A DNA stretch of 64,000 nucleotides from Chamaea fasciata. Lineage: Eukaryota > Chordata > Aves > Passeriformes > Sylviidae. Where the stretch lies: positions 61,081,414 through 61,145,413 of the forward strand of contig JARCOQ010000005.1 of NCBI GenBank assembly GCA_029207755.1, in the 5' to 3' direction. This document shows, piece after piece, positions 26,201 to 37,470 of this stretch. A model generated the notes under the pieces. The model was not told where the DNA came from. It searched no databases and worked only from the letters and a program-made list of their open reading frames with translations. Both the position numbers and the translations under genes were made by a program. Each line of letters opens with the position of its first letter. Position 1 is the stretch's first letter.

Positions 26201-28832
26201 CACAGGCTTTGCACTCTGAAGGAGCAAGAATGAATTCCTTATATTTTTTGTATTACATTTGTCTTCACATGAGTGCTGGTTACTTTACCCACTGCTCCAG
26301 TTCAGCTGGACAGTATATAAGTGGGGGGAATCAAACCTCAGTGACTCCCTGTTGATGTGCAGACTGACCTGTGATTTTACCCTACAGTTAAAGGAGAAGT
26401 AATTGCCCACCTATACGGGATTAATAACTGCATTTGGTTTGCAAGCAACTGAATTAATGAATTGCAGTGCCTCATTTTATAGAGAGACCCCGTATCAGCT
26501 TCTGGCTTCTGTAATAGCTGCTGTGAAATTTTCTCTCTCTTCATCATCACTCACATGCCAGCACAAATATCCAGTCCTTTTCTTTCCTCTTTTGGGGGAA
26601 TAGCAGTCCAGGCTTGTTCCTGTTACATGCAGAGCCTTAATGTTTGTTTTACATGGGGAGTAGTGTGGGGACTCACTCAGGAGGAGTGTTAATTTACCTG
26701 TTTCTGCTCCCAAATCTACTTTCAGATCTCACTGGTGAGGGTCATAAAAAGTAAGCTGCGTCTTTTCTCAATCCTTTATATCTTCTGTACATTCTTTGGA
26801 AAATTGTCCCTTTTTTTTATACTTGTGTGAGTACTTTGTTGAATGGTGGATGTCCTGAATTAAACTGGGGTCAGTAATAGTTCTTCTCTTGCTTCTGAAT
26901 TTACCCAGATGGTCATGGAGCACCTGAAAGAAACAATCTGCTAACGTGCTTTTTATCTTTTGATGTTGCAGAGCAGAAGAATCCATATCAGATGATGACA
27001 AAAGGAGGTAGGTGCTCTGCTCAACCAGGGCCAGCTTTTTTTGCAATAGGCTGCAGTGAGTCCTGCCACCAGTTACGCATCCTTCCTTCCCCCCTCCTAA
27101 CTCCCACCAACACCAACAAAGCAGAGGAGAAACGAAAAGAGAGGAGGAAATCTCACACAGAGTCAGGTATTGATGAGTCCACCCAGTCTGTTATTGAGCT
27201 GGGGAGGTGGGAACTTTGTGGCAAAAAGAGCACATTATCTCACAGCTGTAGGTGGTGTGCTCGATAAGGCTGGTGGCCTCTGCTTTCACACCAGCAGCGC
27301 CACAGAAGGTGCCATTAGCACTTGTGGGAGATCTCTGCTGGGCTGGAAGTTGAAGGAAGTATGAGTCTATCATCAAGCAAATTAGAAATTGGCTCAGAAT
27401 CCCAGGAGCTGGAGGAGGTGTGATTTAATTCAGTACCTGAGGGCAGAGCAGTGTAAAGGGAGCCTCTTGCAAGTAACTCCAGGCACAGTAGAGGCTTTAC
27501 AGAGCAAGTTTTTTACCTCCCTTCATCTGTGCCTGCTTTTCATACAGGCTCTTTGGAGCCAGAAAGTATCCTCTGCAAGTCCATGGAGGGGAGAGGGTTG
27601 GGCTATGAAAGTACCTGAGACACTTTTGCGTCTTTCTACTAACAGTTTTCTCTAAGTGTGACCCTAAGCAGGGGCAGGCAGGTCACATTTATTAATGAGG
27701 TCAAAGTGCACGTTGTTCGAAGCGTGGTGTTTGGTGGTCCCAGTGTCAAACATCAGTGTCAGGTTAGCTCTGTCCTCAGATCAATATACTCAGAAGAAGC
27801 TGGGCAGGTGGAGTTTATTGTTACAGTTTATAGGTGTCACAAGACAGTGGGGATCTCGTGATAAATACCAGGAACTTGAGTGAAAAAAATAGCTCCTTTC
27901 ACAGGGAGAAGTGTCCCAGCTGAGCTCTGACGTGGCTGTAATTGTTTCTCCCCCAGGAACTATGGTGGGGTGTACGTGGGCCTGCCGTCAGACGCGGCTG
28001 CCATGGCTCCCAGTCAGACGAAGGCTGCACCCAAAGGTACTGGCAGGTTGTGCGTTGCTTTTTTTCCTGCTTTCTGGGGATCGCTTTATCTCGTAGGATG
28101 TCTGTCCTTTAAAAATCAATTATTTCAGACAGACTGGCTAGCCTTGAAACCTCTTAAGGCTGTGGGGCTATTTATACTTGTCAAAGGGATTGTTTGCATT
28201 TATTTAAAATTTAACATGCTTTTGCAGAAGGATCCTGGAGGAGATGCTGACAGTGTAGGTACATGGTCTTCTGAACAGCTGCTCCACACTCTGAGTGCTC
28301 TGTGAACTGAAAGAAAACAAACCCCCTTTTAGGACTAAGAGGCTGTGATAGATGCACTTGCAGGGCCCCCAGCGCTATTTTTAGTTTTGAAGGTATTTAC
28401 TTGCATTGTGGTGAATTCCAGTAATAACAGTTAGCAAGAGCTTGCTTTCAGGTTTATTTCTGTTCTTACATGAAACACAGCAGAAACCGTTTCTTTTCTA
28501 TGTTATATTTTTGAGCAGTGGGAAGAGCATTAGATTTATAGGTATTTGATTGACAAGTCATAAACATATAATTATGAAATAATGTAATATTCTTTTGATT
28601 TAACACAAAAAAAATGCTGCTGTCACATATGTACAGCACAGAGTTTAGTCACTGACTGGTGCTTCCAAAATTTGCTGCAAAACAAGAAAATGAAAAACGT
28701 AACACTCTTAATCAAAATAAAAGCTGGTTTTGGAACAGTACTAACTTAGTTGCATGTTTGTTTTTTTTGTTTGTTTGGGTTTTTTTTTAAGATTTTAACT
28801 ATCTTTGTCTTTTGTTTTTTAATTAAGATTAG
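14208..28832 (+). CDS. C12orf75: OCC1 protein (C12orf75 orthologue), 62 aa, five coding exons
   Basis: Joining 14208-14250, 21384-21408, 26972-27007, 27957-28036 and 28828-28832 gives 189 nt: 62 codons plus TAG. Every junction has GT/AG borders and a continuous reading phase. The product starts MGCGNSTA, contains KDV at 21-23, an acidic AEESISDDDKRR stretch (24-35), then NYGGVYVGLPS (36-46) and SQTK near the end. It matches human OCC1 (overexpressed in colon carcinoma 1, 63 aa) along its whole length as I recall it. Gly2-Cys3 is a classic N-myristoylation plus palmitoylation signal, so membrane anchoring is likely (inference). There is no transmembrane segment or enzymatic domain; the molecular function is poorly known. 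The start is fixed by conservation of MGCGNS. It is driven from a CpG island. Residues 9-20 (Gly/Ala/Thr-rich) are the least conserved part. Confidence 0.93.
16893..16931. repeat. 14-bp AT-rich tandem repeat
   Basis: The unit TATTAATTTATATT occurs twice exactly (16893-16906 and 16907-16920), followed by a degenerate partial third copy. It lies in OCC1 intron 1. Confidence 0.9.
18926..18959 (+). repeat. 34-nt near-perfect hairpin
   Basis: The arms 18926-18940 and 18945-18959 pair at 14 of 15 positions (one A/C mismatch) around a 4-base AATC loop. It lies deep in OCC1 intron 1. The stem is too short for a typical pre-miRNA; it may be a snap-back duplication or a mobile-element relic. Confidence 0.8.
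21384..21408 (+). CDS. C12orf75: OCC1 coding exon 2, 25-nt microexon
   Basis: Preceded by a long T-rich tract ending TCCTAG and followed by the strong donor GTAAGT. With split codons at both ends it encodes GATGTTKD and the start of Val23, aligning to the human segment that ends in KDV. Skipping it would shift the frame because 25 is not a multiple of three. Confidence 0.9.
21409..26971 (+). other. OCC1 intron 2 (5.6 kb)
   Basis: AT-rich sequence without a recognisable gene, RNA or intact mobile element. A local duplication with inverted symmetry around AAGACTCTTGGGA lies at about 24,078-24,130. The 3' end shows a normal pyrimidine-rich tract and TTGCAG acceptor. Confidence 0.7.
26972..27007 (+). 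CDS. C12orf75: OCC1 coding exon 3 (36 nt)
   Basis: The acceptor is TTGCAG and the donor AG|GTAGGT. It encodes AEESISDDDKR plus two bases of Arg35, matching the human acidic segment (T-E-E-S-V-T-E-D-D-K-R-R). A second CAG lies 5 nt inside the exon, but using it would break the frame, so the upstream acceptor is chosen. Confidence 0.92.
27008..27956 (+). other. OCC1 intron 3 (949 bp)
   Basis: An ordinary intron with no recognised element. It ends in TTTCTCCCCCAG, a strong acceptor for exon 4. Confidence 0.8.
27957..28036 (+). CDS. C12orf75: OCC1 coding exon 4 (80 nt)
   Basis: The most diagnostic exon. It completes Arg35 and encodes NYGGVYVGLPS, then DAAAMAPSQTKAAPK and the first base of the last codon. 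NYGGVYVGLPS is identical to human OCC1, and the SQTK motif is kept. The donor is AAAG|GTACTG. Confidence 0.93.
28037..28827 (+). other. OCC1 intron 4 (791 bp)
   Basis: T-rich towards its 3' end, with two potential acceptors, TTTTAAG ending at 28,791 and AATTAAG ending at 28,827. The second is preferred because it reproduces the short conserved C-terminus. No other feature was recognised. Confidence 0.75.
28828..28832 (+). CDS. C12orf75: OCC1 coding exon 5: last residue and stop
   Basis: After AATTAAG, the bases AT complete GAT (Asp62) and TAG follows at 28830-28832. The human protein ends ...RKN, so this end, ...PKD, agrees in length and position. The exon continues as 3' UTR. An AATAAA hexamer at 28838-28843 is only 6 nt past the stop and may be coincidental. 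Confidence 0.78.
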
Positions 28833-30217
28833 AAGGAAATAAAGACATCAAGATGCAAACAGCCCAAGGTACAGTATGTTTTGATTAATGTCATGTGCTT
28901 GGCGTGTATTTCTTGAACAGAACAAGGTAGCAATGCTCCCTGTGATGCTCTAAGTTGGTTTGGGAGCCACCAAGTTACATCTCCAGCTGCATCATAACTT
29001 CTAAAGGCTGGACCAGAGATCAGTTCTCAGTGGGTGCAGATATAAATTAGACAGTAGTAAAGTCATCTTCTTGGTGGAAATTGAGAAGCAAGGAAACTCT
29101 GTATTACTTCATTTGGGAGCAAATAAAAATCAAGTGTCCTTAGTGGTACTCAGGCCTCCCATGAGAGATGAGGTACATCAGCAGTGCTTAGGTCAGCAAC
29201 TGCAGAGAAAAAGATTTTTCCAGGAATGAGGATATTGCAGTTAGAAAAAATCTCCTTTTTTGGAAGGACCTTGAGGTGTGTCACCCACTAAGTAATGTAT
29301 GGGAGCTTTCCCCTTGCTGTGAGAGTGTCTGTGGGGGCTTCATTTTCCACCAGCTAAAATAGGACATTGAAGATTTATAGGCTCTATTCCTGAATGAAGA
29401 GTTTTGACTAACTAAGTTAAAAAAAATTCCTTTAGAAGTTCATGTCTGCAGAATAAATAAAAACAAATGAAGTTTCCATCCAGTACTTGAACTAAATAAA
29501 CATTGACAAATTTTGATAGGGAACTGTTTTGATACTTATCCAGTGGGGAACTGAAAATTATTGAGCTGCCAACAATTTCCATAAGAAGCAGAGCCCTTTC
29601 CTAATTTAGGTGAAGAGCCAGAAACAGTTTTGACTGGTCCTGGTGCTGGATGCAAGCCTTGTAGAACAGAACACGTATAATAAGTGTCTGTATTATATGA
29701 GTGGTTAAAGCTCCAGAACTTTTCTAGGAGCAGTCTTAAACAGGAACGACTTCAGGTGGTCTTCACAGCTAATTTCAGTAACTTGACTGAGATGTCCAAG
29801 CTAGAAACACCAGCAGCCTTGACCAGACCAAGGCTCAAGCACCATCTTGGGGTTGCAGCTTTCCATCTGTGGTTTATGAACAGAGTCTGAGTTACTTAGG
29901 TCCTTGTCTAGGTGCCTTAGTTGTATGCCTGAGGCTGGATAGAACCAACCACTTGACATTTTTTTGCTATTTATAAAAGTGTGCTTTGCCTTCATTCATG
30001 CAAGATCAGAGCTTAGCTGCTGACTCAAGTCTTCCACAGATGAGCAGCTCCAAATCTGTAAAGGGTCCTCTGAGCTCCACAAGTATATGTGCATGTGTTT
30101 GCAGTTCATGGACTACAAACCTCTCAGCTTCTAGTGACGACCTAGCTCTCTGGTTTATGTACAAAATCTTCCTATATTGCTTTTCCACTATTGCCTTCCC
30201 AGTCTATTAAATCTGTT

Positions 30218-30250
<33 letters not shown>

Positions 30251-30251
30251 G
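28833..30251 (+). other. Probable OCC1 3' UTR start and 3' UTR intron
   Basis: 3' UTR begins after the stop codon. A fair donor, CAAG|GTACAG at 28,868/28,869, could splice to an acceptor at 30,250-30,251, which sits at the end of a 28-T run. Otherwise the sequence is AT-rich with nothing recognisable. Whether the last exon simply continues or is spliced needs transcript data. Confidence 0.4.
30220..30247. repeat. Poly-T tract (28 T)
   Basis: 28 uninterrupted T followed directly by ACAG. It is either the polypyrimidine tract of a real 3' UTR acceptor or simply a homopolymer; its length will vary between individuals. Confidence 0.9.
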
Positions 30252-31345
30252 TCTACTAAGACCAGTTGCCAGTGCTTTGGAGACAGCTGTCGTTGTGCTG
30301 AAGATTTTGATACTTACACAGCCTTCCAGAGAGCAAGAGAGATCAGAGCACCAAAAAATCCAAACTGTTCCAAGTTCCAACTACGGGTAAAGCTTAAAGT
30401 ACAGCGTTGAATCAGTTTCCTATGATAGTTGCATTATGGGAACCTCCTGCTGTTCTCCAGTGAAAGATGAAACTAGTGAACTCATGGTGGATGTTTCTGC
30501 ACAAGAGCTAACTTTGATGATCTGCAACTTATTTCTCTGTGGCCATATTGCAGATTCCATCAGCTATCAGCTACGCATCATATATTTTCTCCAACAATTT
30601 TTGATAGATTTTATATAGAAAACCATCACTACTGTCCATTCAATAGTTTCTATGGTAGGTTCCTGTAAATTAATTGTTACTATTCTTCAGAGTAATATAT
30701 TTGACAAGTTTGCATCTTTTGGGGAATATTGCAAATTTTAATATTTTTGCTGTGAAATCTTAAGAATAGGATGAAACAAGCATAAGACTGTAAGGTTGTT
30801 TATAATTATTACTGTCCCTTTTATACCATGAGACAAATATTAGTATTTAATTTTCACCTTGTAAAAAGATACTGTGCGAGGAAATTGATTGAAATAAGAA
30901 CGATATACTTCACTGTATTATTTACGTCTGTTTATATTTTTCTTTAGCTATATCTCTTTTATAAAGCATTATGTATAAAAAATACTAACAAACTAAGCTA
31001 TTTTGTGTTCTGTTCCACGTAATAATAATAATATGTCCTTGCATAAGGAGGAAATGATACTATTTTCAGAGATAGTGGGACTAAACTCCAGTGCTGCATC
31101 CTCCTGACCTGTGGAGGATTTTTGATCACTGAGTTTTGTATCCCTGTCTCATCTGTAAGCATCTCCAGTATGGCAAATTGAAACAGAATGAGTGTTATTA
31201 CTACTTTAGCAAATTGTTGAGGTTTTAAAATTCGTTAAGTTAATATCAATTGTAAGTTTCACATAGAACATAAAACAGATTGTACATTTACAGATGGCTG
31301 AATGAGTATTTAAATTATTAAAGCCTTTTGCATAATTCTTTAGTC
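30252..31345 (+). other. Candidate terminal 3'-UTR exon of OCC1
   Basis: Begins after the T28-ACAG acceptor. There is no conserved reading frame, consistent with untranslated sequence. ATTAAA at 31,317-31,322 is a plausible polyadenylation signal, so the exon would end about 20-25 nt later. This is inferred only from splice and poly-A motifs. Confidence 0.35.
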
Positions 31346-34300
31346 AAACTCTTTTTAATGGGACTTGAAGTGCTATACACCTTAAATAATCAAATAATCA
31401 ACAAAAAAACTCCAATCTGCATCATGTTAATATATTGCTGTACATTAATGACCATTTTTAAAATTAAAAGAAAAAAACCCAAACCAGGAAATTTGGACAT
31501 GAAGAAATAAGTCGCCATGAACCGTGAAATTCCTGCCCTTTTCACTGATAGCTGTTAGTACCAATGAACTACTAATGACTATGATTTCCAGTAACTTGCA
31601 GCTTTCACTTTTAAATAGTGGTAGTTTGATGTGAGGCTTGCAAAAAAAAAAAATATTTAAAAATATTTCTTGGTTGTCCTCTTTTAATAATTTGTGACGT
31701 TATTTATTGCTATTCTCTAGAAATCTGCTACTTGGGTTATCAACGATTTCAGGCTTCCAGCTCCTGAAGACATACATGCATCTCATTCTTGACCATCGAC
31801 CTCAAACCAAGATGAAATAAGTTTGAAGATTTAAGATGTGGTGTTAAAATATCTCTCAGTATGAATGAAAGTCTGTAGATTATATTTGCAGAGTCTTGTT
31901 CTTGTAAGCCAGTCTGGTGAGGACTCAAGTAGCACTGGGTGATAAACATGCAGGCTTCTCTCCTACCTGCTTACCATAGCATGAGGGTATAGTTTCCACT
32001 TCACATGTTCCACTAATGGCCAAAATGGTTTGCATAGCACAAGTTTATTTAGTACAAAACAATTAGGCCTATGCCTGACCTGATCACAATTGTCTTTCCC
32101 AAAGCAGAAAAAGCACCAGTCATCCTAGGATACATCAGCATTCAGCTTGTTCTCAAAAAGCCAACAGCAGATGCCAGTAATCAACCTGGTTGTTTATCCA
32201 CTCCTATCCTTCAGTTGCTGGGAAGAATCATCAAAAAGGTGGACAGGGCTAAACTCGAACATCACTTATTCTGCTACTGACATCTGAAGCCCCGTGTGTG
32301 GGTGAGGGAGCAAGGAGGTGATTGCTGATGAACAGCTCCTCGCAGCTGGTGGTGGGACAGTTGTAAAGGGTACTTTCCTTGGTTTACATCATTGCTTGTT
32401 TTTCCTGTGCAGAGCTACAGAGAAGCTTGGAGCACTTTGCAGAATTGGTCTTTTAATGTTTCATCCTCTGAATGTGTAGGAGGTACAGTGGTTTCTTAAT
32501 ATTTTTGTTCCTCTGCATCGTTTATTCTCAAAAGTTTACTGACCAACTGACAAATGCTCAGCATCACAGACTGGAACCTCTAAAATAGACATACATTCAT
32601 TTATGCTACATTAGCCTGTATCCATCAAACTAAAAAGCTAGGGTCATGCCCTTGTCTTCAATTTGCAGACACTTGTCCTTTGTTTTCCCAAGGATCCACG
32701 AATCTAGAAACTGTGTGACAGGACGCTGTATTCTGTCCTGGCCAAATTCTACTTAGGGAACTGATTTTCTGCTCATGAAAATTCCTCTGTGATGAGCAGC
32801 CTTTGTTAATAAAAGCACACGTCATTTCATGGAGAAATGAGTGTATCTGCTCTTTCAAAACTTACAATCTATGGATATTTCTGTCAGGAGGAGGAACAGA
32901 AAAGAAACCCTATATGCCAGCTGCCAGCTGTGCATGTGACGGCATCCTTGGAGAATATTTAGGCACTCAAATGATGGTTCAATGGAAGAACTGAGAACAG
33001 AACACAAGGAGCCATTGAATGACAGAGTTATTATTAAGGAATATACTTTGGTTTTGTCAAAACATCTTGAATTACCATTTGTGAAAAATAAACATTTAAA
33101 TGTTGGGGCTGTAATGCCATTTTCCTTGCAGTGGTTACTGTTTCTTCAGCCAGAGCTGAGGAGCCAGTGAAAATAATTCAGCAAAGAGTGGATTTGGGCT
33201 TTATAATCTCAACATCTCTGATCTGAGATTTTTAGGCAGCCCAGAAGTAGTATGCTTGAATTCATGAATCTTGAAAATTTCTGGAGTAGGAAAGCATAAG
33301 ATTGAAACTACATTTTGTGACCAGCTGAAAAATACTCAAAATATCTTGTATTGCAAATTTTGGTCTCATACAAACTATTTCACCCAGACAGCTTCTCTTT
33401 TGAATTATTCCAATGAGACAGTGCATTTATTTTGCTTTCTTCTTAATGCAGGAGCTGGAGTTTTGTTGCAAGGGCCCAACTTCTCAGTTTCTGGGTAGTC
33501 CAGACAGAAATACTGCCTGTCTTTTATATGCCACACAACTCTAAACCTCTGTGTTGTTCAAGGGTTGAATCTTGTCACTTAAGAGAGTTGCAGAAGACCT
33601 GGTAAAAGCCAGTGTAAGCTCAGTTAGAACTTCATTCACTAGAATTGAAATCCTTTTCTAGCACAGAGTCCACATTAGGCTGAAGCTGCAAAAAATCATA
33701 AAGGTGAAATTTGTCTCTAATGAACACAAAGTACTAATTTACTTGTTTTCATCCTGCATGTCTGGCAGAGGAGACTCTGCTGTATGGAACTATGGCTGAA
33801 ATGGCATCACTATTCCCTGTCACCCACACAAGTCTAGCAATTCTCAATAATCATACTTCCCAAGCAGTCGGTGAGTCACTGCTGATCTGTTTTCTGCAAA
33901 GTAGACCTCTGTTTGGTTCCCATGGTGATCAGAAGTGACAATTATTACGGGCTGCTACTACAGTTTCTCAGTTGTGTCTGCCCACTAAAAGAAGCTCTTA
34001 CCTGGTTATAGTCCCTGGGTGTTTTGCAGTACATCATCATTGCTTCCTCTTGACAGCAATTTAAATGCTTTGGGTGAATTGGCTTTGTGGAAAACAGGCT
34101 GAAGGAGGAGAATTTGGGGAGTATTTTTGTTTTGCGATGTATTTAGAACAAGACGAAGAAAATAACAACTCTGTAAACTTTCCATAGAGCTACGGTTTTC
34201 CAGTATTGCAGGAAATCTTTTGAGGCTGAGCTAAATGACTCAACCCTTGTTTCAAAGACAATCAAACACATAACTTAAGTTTATCATGATAGGAGCTATT

Positions 34301-36902
34301 TCATTTTACCTGCTCTGACAAGTTTTGCTGTAACTCTGGGGTTTTCAAACATAGAAGTATTTCCAGACAGCAGAAATATGTCACTCCTATTGTGGGACCT
34401 TCTGTGTACGGCTCACGATCTGGTCACTATTAAAATACTTACAGCTGAAGATAGGACTCAGCTCATGAACGAGATCATTCTTTGAAGTGCAGAGAAACTC
34501 TCATTAACTGAGACTGAGAAAAGAATTAGAAAGATACCACAGAATGAAGCCTGGATAAAACTGGGCTTTGTGTGCCAGAAAGGAGAAAACACATAGGAGA
34601 ATGAGGATTATTATGCAGTGAAGACAGATGTAGAAAGAGGTTAGGAAGAGAAAATGATGTTAAAAGGAAATACCTTAATTAAGTATCCGCTCCATTTCTC
34701 TGTGATTCTAATCTCTAGAAAATAGAGCAAGAAGTAGACAACTGACAAATTGTTTTAGACTGAAGAGAAATGGGAGTTGGCTTATCAGGTCATTCCAACC
34801 CTCAGATGTCTGAGACTGCAAAGCTTTAAGGAAATAACTTGTCTCATTTTTATTTGCCTAATGTCCAGTGTAATGAGCCCATGCACCTTAAAAGTCCTTT
34901 TGGGTGTTACCAGGATATATAAATATCCTGCTGTCATTCAAAATTTCTGTTGGTGCTCCCTTAGTTTATGTCTTTCTATGCAGACTGAGACAATACCTGA
35001 GTTGTAAAAACAATTAACAGGAGTAGTGTAAGAGTAGATTACAGAACCTGCAAAAAGGAAACCAGATATTAATCTGAAAAACAGTGTAGGGATAGAACCT
35101 AATCTTTGGTTTAGTTATGCCATGTACTTTAGATTTATGATATAACTAATGAATCACTGTGCAAGTGATTAGTTTGGGTCACAGCACCTTATTGGTACTC
35201 TAGAATTATCTGTCCACTCACAGAATTTTGTTTCTGGTCTTTGATTCCTATGTTACAGGAGATGGCAGTAATGTGAAATACTAAATTCCACACTTCACCT
35301 TTGTTGCCCACTTTTTGTGTTGGCTGAATCTCAGTCTTGTCTGCAGGATGTCTTCATCTCCATAAAAGCTGAGGTTGTGATTCAGAATGACAGTTAATTA
35401 GAAGCGAGTTGTATTTAATAACAGTTTTGTGGGGGCTACCAGACTGCTGGAAAATGCAAGACTTCATTGCAGTTAGGGAGGTATTCAGACTTTGGAGAGT
35501 CCACACTGTGTCACTATCAAACTTTACTTGGCAGTGTGCAAACATAAAACCACACACATAAATGAACAAAATCAGGGAGGTAACACCTTCAGGCTTACAT
35601 CTAATATCATGTTTATGGTTATATATATCTGGAGTCTGACTGTAACCTAGAGCTGTGAATATTTACCTTACCTACAGCTAGGTTTGCATTCCTCAAAGGA
35701 TATTGCTGTGAGGAAGCCTTGGAAGGACTCCTACTACATGGTTTGTTTGTAGGAGCCTCACATGCTTTTGAGAAATCAATAGACTTTCTCTAAAATTAGA
35801 AGATAGATCATAATGTATAAATAATATCAACTTGATCAAACTCCAAGTATTTGGTTATTAAAACAATGTACTTCATATTTGAAGTCTTACATGAAATCAG
35901 CTGCCTGTTTCTTTTTTCTCTTTCAAATTGTGAGTTAACTTAATATATAAATAAATAAATAATTTCTTTTGGTTTTACAAGGAACTGCTTCAGATCATCA
36001 GATAGAAACAAACCGTTTTTGGCAGGGAATTAATTTCTAAGAAGGAAACAACCAGCCAGGAGAGACGGAGGTTTTATAAATTCCAAATTATTTTAATAGG
36101 ATGAATAATAGTTGGAGAATTTACACAGCACTGTTAAAGAGCCTTTGATTAAGACATCATTGCTTGTGTAAGCATTGCTTCTTGAGAAACCCAAGATTTC
36201 CAGTGAAAAGAACCCTTAAGATCACTGCTTGAAAAATAAGTTTTGATTTATAATAATATTTTCTCAAAAGCAGCATTATATTTTTCTCCTTGAATTTCAA
36301 GAGGAAGCCAAATTCTCACTGGAGCCAGTGAATAAACAGTCTACCTCTCCTTGCCTGCAAACAATCACAGACAATTCTCATTCAGAGGTACAAGAAAAAA
36401 GATAACTGGTAGTAGGAACATATATGTTCATACACTTGAAATGAATCCAAATCTTTAACAAATTGGTGTAGATTAGAATAGATTTCATGCTTGCTCCTTT
36501 CAAGTATTTTCATTAAAACAAACTTCTTTTTTTTTTTTTTTCTTGTTGGTTGAAATAATCTGCAGCAGAAATATTTCTTCCATGTTTGTTGCAAGAATAT
36601 ATAATTCTTTATAATTCTGGCATAAAAAACCTCTGCCACAGACTCTGTTTTTCCAAAGGGCTAGGCTCGAACCTGAGCATTCCAAGTAGGCCCTGCTGGA
36701 GATTTTATCTTGAACATTTCACTACTCAGCTGTCTTTCTCAGCTTCAGGTGAAACAGGGACAGTGTTGTCTGATCGTTCTCCAGGAGGAGCATTTACTGC
36801 ATGTATGACTGTGTCATCTTGAGATTTGTACTGGCACAGTTTGAGTCTTCATTATCCATGAGGATATTGAAACCTCATCTTGGCTCCTGCATGACACCTA
36901 CT
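31346..36902. other. Intergenic DNA downstream of OCC1
   Basis: AT-rich, with only short chance ORFs. I recognise no exons, RNA genes or mobile elements. Small AAT/AAAT and poly-T runs occur (for example 35,943-35,963 and near 36,526). In mammals a large gene-poor interval separates C12orf75 from NUAK1, which fits the emptiness. Confidence 0.6.
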
Positions 36903-37470
36903 TGACCTGGTTTAGCCCAACCAGCAACTAAGGCTCATGCAGCCACTCTCTCACTCCTCCCTGGGGGGATGGGAGAGAAAACTGGAAAAGTGAGATAACT
37001 TGTGGATTGAGATAAAGCAAAAGCTTCACACACAACCAAAGCAAATAAGGAATTCATTCACCACTTCCCATGGGCAGGCAGGCATTCAGCAATCCCCAGG
37101 AAAGCACGGCTCTGGCATGAGTAACATTGACTTGGGAAGACAAACACCATCACTCTGAAAGTCCTTCCCTTTGTTCTTCTTTTCCCAGCTTTATATGCTG
37201 AGCTTTATATGCAGGTATGGAATGTCCCATAGGTCAGTGGGGGTCAGCTGTCCCTGGTGTGTCCCCACCCAGCTTCTTGTGAGCCCTCAGTCCACTTGCT
37301 GGTGGGATGGTGAGAGGCAGAGATGGCCTTGATTCTGTCTAAGCCCCGCTCAGCAATAATGAAAATATCCCTGCAGTACTAACACTGTTTCCAGCCAAAA
37401 ATCCACAAAAACACAACCACATCTGAGCTACTCTGAAGAAAATAAACTCTTAACCCAGCCAACAGCAGCA
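36903..37470 (-). mobile_element. Solo LTR of a songbird endogenous retrovirus (degraded)
   Basis: About 570 bp that I recognise, on the minus strand, as a common passerine LTR. Read in its own direction it runs from a degraded TG...GCTGGG start, through the block around CTTCAGAGTAGCTCAG, the CAGTGTTAGTACTGCAGGGAT and CAATAATG/TGCTGAGC region, a TATA-like GCATATAAAGCT, the CATGGGAAGTGGTGAATGAA block, and a GGTTAAACCA-like end near 36,903. There is no internal viral coding sequence beside it, so it is a solo LTR. The TATA-containing motif AGCTTTATATGC (plus strand) is duplicated at 37,189-37,212. No clear target duplication was found, consistent with age. Confidence 0.75.

Noticed and set aside
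26976..26977. Alternative acceptor 5 nt inside OCC1 exon 3
   Set aside because: Its use would shift the frame and destroy the conserved acidic and NYGGVYVGLPS segments.
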